Assembly: GCA_964608915.1 (NCBI GenBank)
Contig: CAZSQA010000013.1
Coordinates: 73,936-137,935 of the forward strand
DNA length: 64,000 nt
Source of the DNA: QWQI01 sp964608915
Lineage (GTDB): Bacteria > Planctomycetota > Planctomycetia > Isosphaerales > Isosphaeraceae
Direction: 5' to 3'
This document shows positions 44,599 through 53,948 of this stretch, piece by piece (within the stretch, counting starts at the first letter, position 1; each line of letters opens with the position of its first letter). The notes under the pieces are model-generated. The model saw only the letters and a list, made by a program, of their open reading frames with translations, searched no databases and had not been told where the DNA came from. The translations under genes were made by a program, and so were the position numbers.

Positions 44599-47500
44599 GT
44601 GGCTAGAACGAAAACGACTTCCCCGGGCGGAAAGACGAACGAGCCTCGCATCTCAGGCTTGCCCGGCCTGGTTTCGATGCTGGATCAGGCGACCGGCTGG
44701 GCCGATGTCGTACGTGCCCTGCGCGATCGGCGCAGCGTCACGATCGACGGAGCCTGGGGCTCGTCGATGGCCATGATCGTGGAAGCGCTGGCGGCCGCCG
44801 CCCCGGGCCGCCTGTTCGTCGTTCTGCCCCATGAAGGCGATGTCGACGACTTCGCCGAGGATTGGTCCGGTTTCGCCGGCGCTTCCGGGATCGCCAGAGT
44901 CAACGCCTGGACGAAGCCCCCGCGCGCTGCCGAAACGCCCGACGAATCCGCCGTCCGCCGCATGGCCCAGTGCCGATACGTCTTCCGCCCTTCCGGCCCA
45001 ACCCGCTGCGTCACTTCGATCCAGTCGCTGCTTCAGCCTGTCGTCTCCGCGACGTGGGACAAAGACTCCACCCGTACGATTTCTCCCGGCACCGCCGAGC
45101 CGCCTGATCAGCTCTCCAGGTGGCTGGCCGATCAGGGCTTCCATCGTGTCGACGTCGTCGAGGTGCCCGGTGAATTCGCCCTCCGCGGCGGTATCCTCGA
45201 CGTCTTCCCGTTCGAATCGCCTGACCCCGTTCGCCTCGAATTCTTCGGCGACGAAGTCGAAAGCGTCCGCACCTTCGACGTCGCCACCCAGCGCACCTCC
45301 GGCTCGCTCGATTCGCTCAAGATCGGCTCGCTCGCCGATCTCGGCATCGACGAACACCCCGCCCGGGCCCACTTCGTCGACCGGTCCGATCATCAGGACT
45401 GGTTCGTCCTCGTCGACCCGCCCGACATCCGCCAACAGGCCGAAATCTACCTCACCCGAGAACGCGAAACCCGCGGGCTCTATTCTCTCGAAGAAACCTG
45501 GGCCCGAACGATCGACCACCCGACGGCCGCTGTCTCCTGCCTCGCCGCCGACGGCTTCGAACTCGCTTGCCACCTGCGCATCGAGTCGCTCGAACGCTTC
45601 GCCGGCGACCTCGTGCGCGTCAAGGCTGAGCTGGAAAGCGTGGCCGAAGGCGACCACGTCCTCATCGCCTGCCATAACGAAGGCGAAAAGCAGCGGCTGG
45701 GCGAACTGTTCGCGGATACCGGCCTGGCGAAGGAAAATCGGCTGTTTCTCACGGTCGGCCAGCTCAAAAGCGGCTTCCGGCTGATCGACCACGGCTGGAT
45801 CGTTCTGGGCGATCACGAACTTTTCCATCGCCCCGACACGCGCCGGACGGCCGTCCGCCGTAAGTACGAATCTCGCGCGATCGACAGCTTCCTCGACCTC
45901 AATCCCGGCGATCTCGTCGTCCATGTCAATCACGGCATCGCCCGCTACCTCGGCCTTCAGACGATCGACCGGACCGGCGACCATGCCGAAGAGACGCTCG
46001 TCCTCGAATTCGCCTCCGAAACCCGCCTGTTCGTGCCCGTTTCGCAGATCGAGCTGGTGCAGAAGTACGTCGGCGGCGGCAAGTCCGACCCGCCCCTTTC
46101 GAAGCTCGGCGGCACCACCTGGGAAAAACGCAAAAGCCGCGTCGCCGATGCCCTGATTGACCTGGCCGGCGAACTGCTCGAAATCCAGGCCGCGCGGGCC
46201 TCCGTGCCCGGCTTCGCCTTCCCGGCCGATGATTCCGCATGGTATCGCCAGTTCGAAGCCGCCTTTCCCTACGACGAAACGCCTGACCAGCTCTCGGCCA
46301 TCGATGCGATCCGCGGCGACATGGCCAACACCCGCCCCATGGACAGGCTCGTTTGCGGCGACGTCGGCTACGGCAAGACCGAACTCGCCATTCGAGCCGC
46401 CTTTCGGGCCGCCGAAGCCGGCAAACAGGTCGCCGTGCTGGTGCCGACGACCGTTCTGGCTGAGCAGCACTTCCACAGCTTCTCGGCCCGCATGGCCGAA
46501 TATCCGTTCAATGTCGAAGTGATCAACCGCTTTCGGCCCAAATCGGAAATGAAAGAAGTCATCGCCCGAGCGTCCCATGGCGGCGTGGACATCCTGATCG
46601 GCACGCACCGAATTTTGCAGAACGACGTCGTCTTTCGTGATCTGGGCCTGGTCATCATCGACGAAGAACAGCGCTTCGGCGTCGAAGACAAAGAGTGGCT
46701 CAAATCGCTCAAGACGACCGTCGACGTGCTGACCCTTTCGGCCACGCCGATTCCCCGCACCCTGCACATGAGCCTGCTGGGCATCCGCGACATTTCCAAC
46801 CTGGAAACGCCGCCCGCGGGCCGCAAGGCGATCGAAACCCGCATCAGCCGGTTCGATGCCGACCTCGTGCGCCGGGCGATTCACCGCGAACTGAACCGCG
46901 ACGGCCAGATCTACTTCGTCCATAACCGCGTGAATGACATTCACGTGATCGCCGACCGTATCAAGGGCATCGTGCCCGAGGCCCGAATCATCGTCGCCCA
47001 CGGGCAAATGCCGGGCGAACAGCTCGAAAAAGCCATGCTCAAATTCGTGCGGCACGAGGCCGATATCCTGCTGGCCACGACCATCATCGAAAGCGGCCTG
47101 GACATCCCCAACGCCAACACCATTTTCATTAACGAAGCCGACAAATACGGCCTGGCCGACCTGCACCAGCTTCGTGGCCGCGTCGGCCGGTTCAAGCACC
47201 GGGCTTATGCCTATCTGATGCTCGAAAACGAAAAGCCGGTCACGCCCAATGCCGTGAAGCGGCTGAAAGCGATCGAGGAATTCACCGACCTGGGCGCGGG
47301 CTTCAAAATCGCCCTTCGGGACCTGGAAATCCGCGGTGCGGGCAACATCCTCGGCTCCGAGCAATCGGGCCATATCGAGGCCGTCGGCTATGAACTCTTC
47401 TGCACATTGCTGGAAAAAGCTGTCCGAAAAAAGACTGGCAAAAAAGAACCGCCGCCGGTGGAATGCCTGGTCGAACTGCCCTGGAAAGCCTGGCTGCCGA

Positions 47501-47886
47501 AGGATTATGTCGACGGCCATCGGGTCAAGATCGAGTTGTATCGACGCCTGGGCCGCATCCGCACGCTCGACCGCCTGAAGGATTTCGCTCAGGAGCTTGA
47601 GGACCGCTTCGGCGCCCTGCCGCAACAGGCGAAGAACCTGATCCGCGAAAACGAGCTGCGCATCCTGGCCGCGCGCTGGGGTGTCGAACGGATTTTCATC
47701 GATGACGCCTACGCCGTTCTGAAAGGCCGCTCCACCGCGAAACTCAACCGTCTTGCATCACTGCGCAAAGGAGAAGTGCGGATCATCGACGACGCGACGG
47801 CCTATGTCCCCCTGGAACAACGCAAACCCCCAGCGGAACTTGTGGCGAACAAGGTGGAAGATATTTTGCGGACGGTTGCGAGTTGA
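44599..47886 (+). CDS. mfd: Transcription-repair coupling factor Mfd
   Basis: Mfd removes RNA polymerase stalled at DNA lesions and recruits UvrA for excision repair. The 1095-residue protein has an N-terminal UvrB-like part (FHRVDVVEVPGEFALRGGIL), a CarD-like polymerase-binding domain near residue 435 (NPGDLVVHVNHGIARYLGLQ), and a RecG-like helicase with Walker A GDVGYGKTE (near 587) and DEEQ at 688-691. The TRG-type region (NIHTI-like TIFINEADKYGLADLHQL) and the C-terminal TRCF domain follow. Length is close to E. coli Mfd (1148). GTG start with GGAG 11 bases upstream. Confidence 0.96.
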   Translation: MARTKTTSPGGKTNEPRISGLPGLVSMLDQATGWADVVRALRDRRSVTIDGAWGSSMAMIVEALAAAAPGRLFVVLPHEGDVDDFAEDWSGFAGASGIARVNAWTKPPRAAETPDESAVRRMAQCRYVFRPSGPTRCVTSIQSLLQPVVSATWDKDSTRTISPGTAEPPDQLSRWLADQGFHRVDVVEVPGEFALRGGILDVFPFESPDPVRLEFFGDEVESVRTFDVATQRTSGSLDSLKIGSLADLGIDEHPARAHFVDRSDHQDWFVLVDPPDIRQQAEIYLTRERETRGLYSLEETWARTIDHPTAAVSCLAADGFELACHLRIESLERFAGDLVRVKAELESVAEGDHVLIACHNEGEKQRLGELFADTGLAKENRLFLTVGQLKSGFRLIDHGWIVLGDHELFHRPDTRRTAVRRKYESRAIDSFLDLNPGDLVVHVNHGIARYLGLQTIDRTGDHAEETLVLEFASETRLFVPVSQIELVQKYVGGGKSDPPLSKLGGTTWEKRKSRVADALIDLAGELLEIQAARASVPGFAFPADDSAWYRQFEAAFPYDETPDQLSAIDAIRGDMANTRPMDRLVCGDVGYGKTELAIRAAFRAAEAGKQVAVLVPTTVLAEQHFHSFSARMAEYPFNVEVINRFRPKSEMKEVIARASHGGVDILIGTHRILQNDVVFRDLGLVIIDEEQRFGVEDKEWLKSLKTTVDVLTLSATPIPRTLHMSLLGIRDISNLETPPAGRKAIETRISRFDADLVRRAIHRELNRDGQIYFVHNRVNDIHVIADRIKGIVPEARIIVAHGQMPGEQLEKAMLKFVRHEADILLATTIIESGLDIPNANTIFINEADKYGLADLHQLRGRVGRFKHRAYAYLMLENEKPVTPNAVKRLKAIEEFTDLGAGFKIALRDLEIRGAGNILGSEQSGHIEAVGYELFCTLLEKAVRKKTGKKEPPPVECLVELPWKAWLPKDYVDGHRVKIELYRRLGRIRTLDRLKDFAQELEDRFGALPQQAKNLIRENELRILAARWGVERIFIDDAYAVLKGRSTAKLNRLASLRKGEVRIIDDATAYVPLEQRKPPAELVANKVEDILRTVAS

Positions 47887-47913
47887 ATTGAGACGGATTC
47901 TCCGACGCAGCAG

Positions 47914-47974
47914 AAAAGGGGACGGGGGTCTTTTTTTGTGAATGGTCCCACTATTGACCCCCGTCCCCTTTTTT
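47914..47974. repeat. Palindromic repeat, copy 1 (may also terminate mfd)
   Basis: A perfect 17-bp inverted repeat (47914-47930 with 47956-47972) surrounds a 25-base centre that starts with seven T residues. A second, nearly identical copy lies at 48208-48267 in the same orientation. The stem is followed by TTTTTT, so it may end mfd transcription 28 bases after the stop. The copy directly abuts the broken end of a transposase fragment. REP-like palindromes mobilised by a REP-associated transposase are one explanation (inference). Confidence 0.85.
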
Positions 47975-47981
47975 GTCTTCA

Positions 47982-48123
47982 GGCAGTATTGATCGTAATG
48001 GAGCTTCCGGTTGGCCGCCCTGTCACGACGGCAGCCGTCGAGGTGAAGGTCGCGGAGGAGCTTGACGAGCGGCTTGAAGTACTTCAAACCCTTGATATCG
48101 GATATCTTACGACTTTCGCCCAT
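47982..48123 (-). pseudogene. Transposase fragment (IS4-like DDE family, N-terminal about 47 residues)
   Basis: On the minus strand an ATG at 48123 opens a frame reading MGESRKISDIKGLKYFKPLV and then KLHYDQYC, which resembles the conserved N-terminus of a planctomycetal DDE transposase family (from memory; not searched). Homology stops abruptly at about 47980, where palindromic repeat copy 1 begins. The remaining roughly 300 or more codons, including the DDE residues, are absent. It is a remnant, not a functional gene. Confidence 0.6.
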
Positions 48124-48207
48124 GGCAACCCGAGCCCCGCGAAGGCTGTCGATTCGGCAGTCGAACCGACCTCGCAGGACTCAATGCGCAACTTTCGTGC
48201 CGAACAG

Positions 48208-48267
48208 GCGTGGGGACGGGGGTCTTTTTTTGTGAATGGTCCCACTAATGACCCCCGTCCCCTTTTT
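48208..48267. repeat. Palindromic repeat, copy 2
   Basis: A 13-bp perfect inverted repeat (48212-48224 with 48250-48262) has the same T-rich 25-base centre as copy 1, differing by one base. It lies 240 bases after copy 1, beyond the 5' end of the transposase fragment, in the same orientation. Confidence 0.85.
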
Positions 48268-48299
48268 ATCTTCTCGCTGAATCATCATAGCTGCTTCAA

Positions 48300-48914
48300 T
48301 CAGAGCCCGTTCACTCGACGGAAATGAGGTTTTCCGTCGCCATCCTCTGGGTGTGGGTATCCACGAACATAGCGAATGTTTCCAACGTCCGAAATCTCGT
48401 AGATTTCAATGAATCGATCATAAACGACGTAGGGATGCGCTTCGGAATCCGTAGCTCGTGCCATCGCCTGGAGAGTCACGATCCAGCCGCCTTGAACGGG
48501 CTTGGCTTCTCTGAGCATACATCCCCAACTTCGAAAGCGAATCGGGCAATCCACATCTTTGATCCACGAAAAATACGAAATGCGTTCGACTGGTTCGGGT
48601 TTTTGCTTCATGAGGACTTCGCAAAGTTTCGCGAGAGTCCGTTCTTCCGGTTCAGTGAACTTTTCGCCAGGAAAATCACGATAGACCTGAACAGTGTACA
48701 GCGGAGGGTTCTTCGCTTCGAATTCCGCGATAACTTCGGTCATCTTTTCGGGCGGTTTCAGCGGATGTGACTGTGTTTTCGTTGGGAAGTTCACGTCTTT
48801 GCCGCCCAACGGAGTTTGGATGTCGCTTCCTGAACAAATCTGAAACGTTACGACCACGATGATCGCGACGAAAAGTTCAGATATCGATCCAACTCGCATG
48901 CTTCGAGTCTTCAT
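48300..48914 (-). CDS. Secreted hypothetical protein in AT-richer island
   Basis: The 204-residue protein has an N-terminal hydrophobic segment (about residues 12-28) that looks like a signal peptide or anchor, then a charged domain with no recognised motif. Three to four cysteines (about residues 27, 94, 125 and 134) could form disulphides if it is exported. Codon use is clearly less GC-rich than in mfd or pyrF. It is followed on the minus strand by the repeat/transposase remnant and preceded by another secreted unknown 15 bases away, so the two may be one unit. Confidence 0.6.
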   Translation of the reverse strand: MKTRSMRVGSISELFVAIIVVVTFQICSGSDIQTPLGGKDVNFPTKTQSHPLKPPEKMTEVIAEFEAKNPPLYTVQVYRDFPGEKFTEPEERTLAKLCEVLMKQKPEPVERISYFSWIKDVDCPIRFRSWGCMLREAKPVQGGWIVTLQAMARATDSEAHPYVVYDRFIEIYEISDVGNIRYVRGYPHPEDGDGKPHFRRVNGL

Positions 48915-48929
48915 TCCAATTCTCCAAGT

Positions 48930-49739
48930 TCAATGTTCGACTTTCCAAGACGTTGAGGAGACTTTCCGATGGACGATCTGCTGCGATCCGAGATTTTGAG
49001 AGTACTCGTGCATCCAGGGACATGACCAAGAAATTTGCAATTCTTGAACAGCGCTTGCGATAATTCCTGGTGTCGGCACGGATTGCCAGTGGATAGTCGA
49101 AGCCGAATGTTCATCAAGTATGCGACCTCCGATAAGTTGAAAAGTCGGACTTGGACTGCTTGGAAACCAGGCATCCCAATCTGGGAGATTTCCAGCTCCT
49201 GCTTCGAAGATATCTCTCAGACGTTCTTGAGCAATACCACCGAGGTAAGGCCCGCAATCTTGACTATTTCGCTGAACATGATATTTGATGGTTCTTGCAT
49301 TCCCGACAGGGGTTTCGATATTGAACCCTTCGTCATCTCGAACTCCATTTGCAGGAAAGACAGTCCTTGATGAAATGTGTGTTGTTGGGGCATGAGGTAT
49401 AGGCATTCCGGGAACGCTACCGTAAGTCGTTTCGAGTTTCATTTCGTAGGTAAGCGGGTATTCGCCACGCAATTCCTGTTCTTGGCCGGTACCAAGTATT
49501 TGCCAAGAAGTCCAATTGCCGCATGGAAATAGCTTTCGCTGACTCCAAGTCGTACCCACGATTGGATCGGAATTATTGTATTCATTTGGACTACATAACG
49601 AAATCGTACCAATGCGTACTTCGGTAGGAGTGATCGAAATCCCGATGATCGCCGCAGTCGCAGGTGCGACAAATAGGATGATCAGAAAAAGGAAGTTACG
49701 GTAGATACTACTTTTTTGTCGGTGGAAACTGCTTAGCAT
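48930..49739 (-). CDS. Membrane-anchored or secreted hypothetical protein in AT-richer island
   Basis: The 269-residue protein begins with a hydrophobic stretch (about residues 14-36, LFLIILFVAPATAAIIGISI) and continues as a soluble domain with paired cysteines (CSPNEYN, FPCGNW, DCGPYLGG, SCPW), suggesting an extracytoplasmic fold. No family is recognised. Base composition is AT-richer than the window mean. It starts just before the downstream secreted unknown (15-base gap). Confidence 0.6.
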   Translation of the reverse strand: MLSSFHRQKSSIYRNFLFLIILFVAPATAAIIGISITPTEVRIGTISLCSPNEYNNSDPIVGTTWSQRKLFPCGNWTSWQILGTGQEQELRGEYPLTYEMKLETTYGSVPGMPIPHAPTTHISSRTVFPANGVRDDEGFNIETPVGNARTIKYHVQRNSQDCGPYLGGIAQERLRDIFEAGAGNLPDWDAWFPSSPSPTFQLIGGRILDEHSASTIHWQSVPTPGIIASAVQELQISWSCPWMHEYSQNLGSQQIVHRKVSSTSWKVEH

Positions 49740-50312
49740 ATCGCAACACCTTCCGAGAAATGGTTAGTTGTAAGAACCGCGTAGGATTCTATTGCACTTA
49801 CTGAGACAAGTCAATATCGTATTCAATTTTTCTTGTTTTCCGAACCAGAGAAGGGGGCACGAACCAGAAAAGTAGTCAGGAGCCAATGGCATTGACTTAA
49901 GCGATAATTCATTGTCCAGAAATGACATAGGATTCGAATGGCGGGAGGGGCAGGTCGAGTCATTCGCTTTATTGTCTGCCCGAAACCTCACCAAAACCTG
50001 AAAAAGCATTGACGAGACGGTCACGTAACCAAATGCTATACAAGACTTAAGGCTTAAGTCAGAGCCAACCAAGTCAGGAGCCTTGTTGGTAGGTTGGGGG
50101 CTTTTTGAGGCGGCCCTTTTTCTGCTCACCCTAACAGCTTCGACCTCACCGTTTTCGTGCGAGATGGCCTGATCTAGCGAGTCAGGCATCCGTTCCGGTA
50201 CAGTAAACAAGTCGTGACTCAAGCTCGATCGGATTGACGCGAAGAGACTTTCCGATCGGTCTCTTGTCCTGGTTCATACCTGGCCATCTGAAACAGACAA
50301 GGCAGCATTCCC
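49740..50312. other. Non-coding or decayed stretch with hairpins
   Basis: This 570-base stretch is AT-rich. An open frame on the minus strand (49764-50222) begins MPDSLDQAISHENGEVEAVR but soon becomes non-protein-like, so it may be decayed. A 17-base palindrome (8-bp arms) lies at 50044-50060, and a further hairpin with CCAACC/GGTTGG arms, followed by CTTTTT, lies at 50066-50107. The short sequence AGTCAGGAGCC occurs twice (about 49875 and 50072). No tRNA or known RNA is recognised. Confidence 0.45.
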
Positions 50313-51035
50313 ATGGGAAGAATCTTCGAAAAGCGAAAAGCCTCGATCTTCAAAACGTCCGCCCAGAAATCCAAGCTCTTTTCGAAGTACGGCCGGCAAC
50401 TGTATATGGCGGCCAAAAACGGCGTGCCCGACCCGGACGCCAATCCGTCGCTGCGCGCCCTGGTCGAAAAAGCCAAGCGAGACAACGTCGCGAGCCACGT
50501 GATCGAAAAGGCCATTCAGAAAGCGGCCGGCGCGGGTGGCGAAGACTTCCAGCCCATGCGATACGAGGGGTTCGGCCCAGGCGGCTCCCTGCTCATCGTG
50601 GATTGTCTCACCGACAACCCGACTCGAACCATCTCGGACGTTCGCGCCGCTTTCAACAAAAATGACTCCAAACTGTCCGCCAACGGCTCCGTCGTCATGT
50701 CGTTCGACCACCTTGCGGTCCTCTCCTTCCAGGGCGACAACGAGGAAAAAGTGATCGAGGCGATGTTCGCGGCGGATGTCGCCGTCGAGGAAGTCGAACG
50801 CGAAGATGGCGTCATCACGATCTTCGCCCCTCCCGCCGAGTTCGCGAAAGCCAGAACGGCCCTGACCGAAGCGATCCCCGGCCTTGAGCTGGAAATGCAG
50901 GAGATCTCTTTCATTCCGCAGTCCTACATCACGCTGACGGGGGATCATCTCGCCACGTTCGAGAAATTACTGGCCATGCTGCATGACTGCGACGACGTGC
51001 AGGAAATCTACCACAACGTTTCGCTGCCCGGCTAA
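50313..51035 (+). CDS. yebC: YebC/PmpR-family DNA-binding regulator
   Basis: The 240-residue protein is a full-length YebC/TACO1-family member: an N-terminal basic helical domain (MGRIFEKRKASIFKTSAQKS), then the KAKRDNVASHVIEKAIQKA helix and MRYEGFGPGGSLLIVDCLTD, with the alpha-beta C-terminal domains. It is closer to the YeeN branch (start MGRIFEKRK rather than MAGHSKWA). The family binds DNA or acts in translation of proline-rich motifs. A GC-rich hairpin (51056-51083) without a T-run follows. Confidence 0.88.
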   Translation: MGRIFEKRKASIFKTSAQKSKLFSKYGRQLYMAAKNGVPDPDANPSLRALVEKAKRDNVASHVIEKAIQKAAGAGGEDFQPMRYEGFGPGGSLLIVDCLTDNPTRTISDVRAAFNKNDSKLSANGSVVMSFDHLAVLSFQGDNEEKVIEAMFAADVAVEEVEREDGVITIFAPPAEFAKARTALTEAIPGLELEMQEISFIPQSYITLTGDHLATFEKLLAMLHDCDDVQEIYHNVSLPG

Positions 51036-51392
51036 GTCCTCGCACAGGTTGAAAAGGGGCTGAGCACAAATCGGGGCAGCCCCCGCGCCATTTGGCACGG
51101 CGGCTGAGCATCGAGATCACGACAACGCCTTGCGAACGAGCCCGAGGTATCGGCAAGGAAAAGGTTTACGCAAGAACGATCTGTCTCCTTTTCTGCCTGC
51201 TGACCTCTTATCTGCTCACAAGAAAATCCGGGCACACCCAATTCGCTTGCGACCTTCTTTTCTGTTGAGCCCCACCCACCGCACGACGCATAATACGGAT
51301 CGATCCGGCATTGACCTCCATGGATCGCCCGCAGACACAATCCAAGGCCACCACAAGTTGCCTTCCGCCCACCATGACCTGGAACCCCGCCC
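51036..51392. other. Intergenic stretch without a supported gene
   Basis: About 360 bases between yebC and the dehydrogenase gene. It contains a 7-bp GC stem (51056-51062 with 51077-51083) that may be a weak terminator and no convincing coding frame. Confidence 0.45.
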
Positions 51393-52454
51393 GTGCCCAC
51401 GTTCGATAGCCCCACCCTCGTTCGTTTCGCCCAATCCGTGCTCGAAGCCGTCGGCGTTTTGCCTGACGGGGCGAAAGTCGTGGCCGAAAGCCTCATCGGG
51501 GCGAACCTGGCCGGGCATGATTCGCACGGCCTCCTGCGTCTGCCCCAATATGTCGACTTCATCAAGACCGGTGCCTATTCGCCCAACGCTGAGCTGAAGG
51601 TCGAATCCGATCAGGGGGCTGTCGTCACCACCGACGGCGGCTGGGGCCTCGGGCAGGTGCAGTCGCACCGGCTGCTCGATTTGATCCTGCCGAAAGCCCG
51701 TCAGTTCGGCCTGGCCGCCGGCAGCGGCCGCCATTTCGGCCACATCGGGCGGCTGGGCGAATATGCCGAACGGGTCGCCGGCGAAGGGATGATTCTGCTG
51801 TGCACCGTCAATAATTGCGGCGCGGGCCAGCGTGTCGCCCCGCCCGGTGGCGTGGAGCCTCGCCTGGGCACGAATCCCCTGTGCGTCGGCGTGCCCACGG
51901 GCCGTGACCCGGTCGTGCTCGACTTCGGCACCAGCGTCGTCGCCGAAGGCAAGGTGCGTAACTACTTCATGAACGACCGCAAGCCCGTGCCGCCCGGCTG
52001 GCTGCTCGACCCGAGCGGAGAGCCGACCACGGACAGCTCCGTGCTTTACGAAAAACCGCTCGGCAGTATTCTGCCGATGGGTGGCGAACAAGCTTACAAG
52101 GGCTTCGGCCTGGCCTTCGTGCTCGACATTCTGGCCGGGGGCTTAAGTGGCGGCAAAACGGCCTATCCCGGCGCACCGCCCGCCAAGGGCAATAACGTCT
52201 TCTTTCTGGTGATTCAACCGGCCCTGTTCGCCGGGGCGGATCACCTGCTGGCCGAGTCGCTGGGTCTTTCCGAATATGTCGTCTCCAGCAAAAAGCGTGA
52301 GGGGGTCGAGAAAATCCTTCTGCCGGGCGATCCGGAACGCCTTAGCCGAGAAAAACGACAGGCCACGGGCATTCCGATCGAACAGGGCCACTGGGACAAA
52401 TTCGTCGCCATGGCCGAATCGGTCGGCGTGATACCGCCATCGGTCGTGGCTTGA
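51393..52454 (+). CDS. Ldh-family (malate/L-lactate/ureidoglycolate) NAD(P)-dependent dehydrogenase
   Basis: The 353-residue protein belongs to the LDH2/MDH2 family, unrelated to classical lactate dehydrogenase. Family marks are AGHDSHGLLRLPQYV (His42, His45), the LGTNPLCVGVP stretch and the KGFGLAFVLDILAGGLSGG segment. Members oxidise 2-hydroxy acids; the substrate is not predictable. GTG 51393 is the only good start, with a weak ribosome site. The gene precedes a ceramidase-like gene and two kelch genes on the same strand, but no functional link is proven. Confidence 0.87.
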   Translation: MPTFDSPTLVRFAQSVLEAVGVLPDGAKVVAESLIGANLAGHDSHGLLRLPQYVDFIKTGAYSPNAELKVESDQGAVVTTDGGWGLGQVQSHRLLDLILPKARQFGLAAGSGRHFGHIGRLGEYAERVAGEGMILLCTVNNCGAGQRVAPPGGVEPRLGTNPLCVGVPTGRDPVVLDFGTSVVAEGKVRNYFMNDRKPVPPGWLLDPSGEPTTDSSVLYEKPLGSILPMGGEQAYKGFGLAFVLDILAGGLSGGKTAYPGAPPAKGNNVFFLVIQPALFAGADHLLAESLGLSEYVVSSKKREGVEKILLPGDPERLSREKRQATGIPIEQGHWDKFVAMAESVGVIPPSVVA

Positions 52455-52516
52455 ATTTCCGAGAGAGAGAGAGTTCAGGCCGGTCTCGCGTACAGGTGCC
52501 GAACGGAGACTTTCGA

Positions 52517-53920
52517 ATGATGCGATCGATGCGGGTTCGTGCAATGGAATTTACGGGCTTCATGGTCATATTGACATCGATAATGTCATCGCCCGTCAAT
52601 GCAACCGCTGCCACCTGGAAAGTCGGCGTCGCCAAAACCATCATCACGCCCGATACGCCCGTGTGGCTTGCTGGATACGGCTCCAAACGCGTGCCCGACG
52701 GCAAGCTGCATGACCTGTGGGCCAAAGCCCTGGTCTTCGAAGCGGCCGACGGCGCGCGGGCCGTGCTTATCACCAGCGACTTTCAGGGCGTGCCCAAAAG
52801 CATGAGCGACCGGGTGTTCGCGGCCGTACAGCAGAAATTCGGCCTGGACCGTTCGCGGATCATGCTGACATTTTCTCACAACCACTGCGGCCCCCGCCTG
52901 GGCGACGATCTGATTGATTACTACCCGGTCGAAGCCGAACAGGAACGTGTCGTCGAAGCCTACACGTCGAAGATGGTCGAAGCCTGCGTGAAGCTCGTCG
53001 GCGACGCGCTCGCTGACCTGGCACCGGCCACGGTCGAAACCACCGAAGGCCGCTGCACGTTCGCCGTCAATCGCCGCGAAAATCCCGAGCCGGAGGTGCC
53101 GGACATGATCGCCAAAGGCGTCCCGTTCAAGGGGCCGGTCGATCATACGGTGCCTGTGATGAAAGTCAGCCGCCCGGACGGTTCGACGAAGGCCGTTCTG
53201 TTCGGTTACGCCTGCCATCCGACGACCTTGAGCTTTACGACGTATTGCGGCGATTATCCCGGCTTCGCCCAGATCGAAATCGAAAAGCGCCATCCTGGCG
53301 CGACGGCCCTGTTCGTGAACACTTGCGGCGGCGACCAGAACCCCCTGCCCCGGCGGCAGGTGGCTCTTTGCGAAAAATACGGCAAAATGCTGGCGGACGG
53401 AGTCGAAGAAGCCCTGGCGAAGCCTGGCCGGGTCGTCGTGCCGAAGCTGGCCGTGGCTTTCGAAATCGTCGACCTGCCCTATCTCGAAACGATGACCGAC
53501 GCCACGCTGGAAAAGGCCGCGGCCGACCCGAATGCCATCAAAGCCCGCTGGGCGAAGCGGCTGCTGGAAAAACGCAAAACCGGGGCGAATTTCGAATCGG
53601 CGTATCCCTATCCTCTGCACGCCTGGCTGCTCGGCGGCGACACGCTCATGATCGGCATGGGGGCGGAGACGGTCGTGGACTACGCCCTTCGGTTCAAGCG
53701 TGAATATGGCCCGCGCACATGGGTGCTGGGCTATGCCGACGACATGATTTCATATATTCCCTCTCGCCGGGTGTGGGAAGAAGGCCGCTACGAAGGCGGC
53801 TCTTTCCTTTACGAATACGGCCGTCCGGCGTTTCGCTGGGCAGGAGATATCGAAGACCGGATCGCCGCCGGCATCGACCGCCTGACCCGTAAAGTCGGCC
53901 ACGAACGCCGCGAACCCTGA
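52517..53920 (+). CDS. Neutral/alkaline ceramidase-like secreted hydrolase
   Basis: The 467-residue protein has a signal peptide (about residues 1-30). It resembles the N-terminal catalytic domain of neutral/alkaline ceramidases: KVGVAKTIITPDTPVWLAGY, SHNHCGP, GYACHPTTL and NTCGGDQNP contain the histidines and oxyanion residues expected of a zinc amidase. It is shorter than true ceramidases (about 650-750 residues), lacking the C-terminal domain, so the substrate may be another N-acyl lipid. ATG 52517 has GGAG 8 bases upstream. The gene is followed closely by two kelch propeller genes. Confidence 0.82.
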   Translation: MMRSMRVRAMEFTGFMVILTSIMSSPVNATAATWKVGVAKTIITPDTPVWLAGYGSKRVPDGKLHDLWAKALVFEAADGARAVLITSDFQGVPKSMSDRVFAAVQQKFGLDRSRIMLTFSHNHCGPRLGDDLIDYYPVEAEQERVVEAYTSKMVEACVKLVGDALADLAPATVETTEGRCTFAVNRRENPEPEVPDMIAKGVPFKGPVDHTVPVMKVSRPDGSTKAVLFGYACHPTTLSFTTYCGDYPGFAQIEIEKRHPGATALFVNTCGGDQNPLPRRQVALCEKYGKMLADGVEEALAKPGRVVVPKLAVAFEIVDLPYLETMTDATLEKAAADPNAIKARWAKRLLEKRKTGANFESAYPYPLHAWLLGGDTLMIGMGAETVVDYALRFKREYGPRTWVLGYADDMISYIPSRRVWEEGRYEGGSFLYEYGRPAFRWAGDIEDRIAAGIDRLTRKVGHERREP

Positions 53921-53948
53921 AAATGCAACCCCGCTGGGCCTTGATCGC

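Noticed and set aside
44653..47625. A 990-codon open frame on the minus strand opposite mfd
   Set aside because: It is antisense to mfd, which has complete motifs. High GC content with codon bias makes long antisense frames common here, and its translation has no domain-like pattern.
50044..50107. tRNA-like hairpins before yebC
   Set aside because: No acceptor stem, anticodon arm or T-loop consensus can be drawn; only simple hairpins remain.
49764..50222. Minus-strand frame of 152 residues beginning MPDSLDQAIS
   Set aside because: Only the first 40 residues look protein-like and the rest contains hairpin and repeat sequence, so I treat it as decayed or non-coding.
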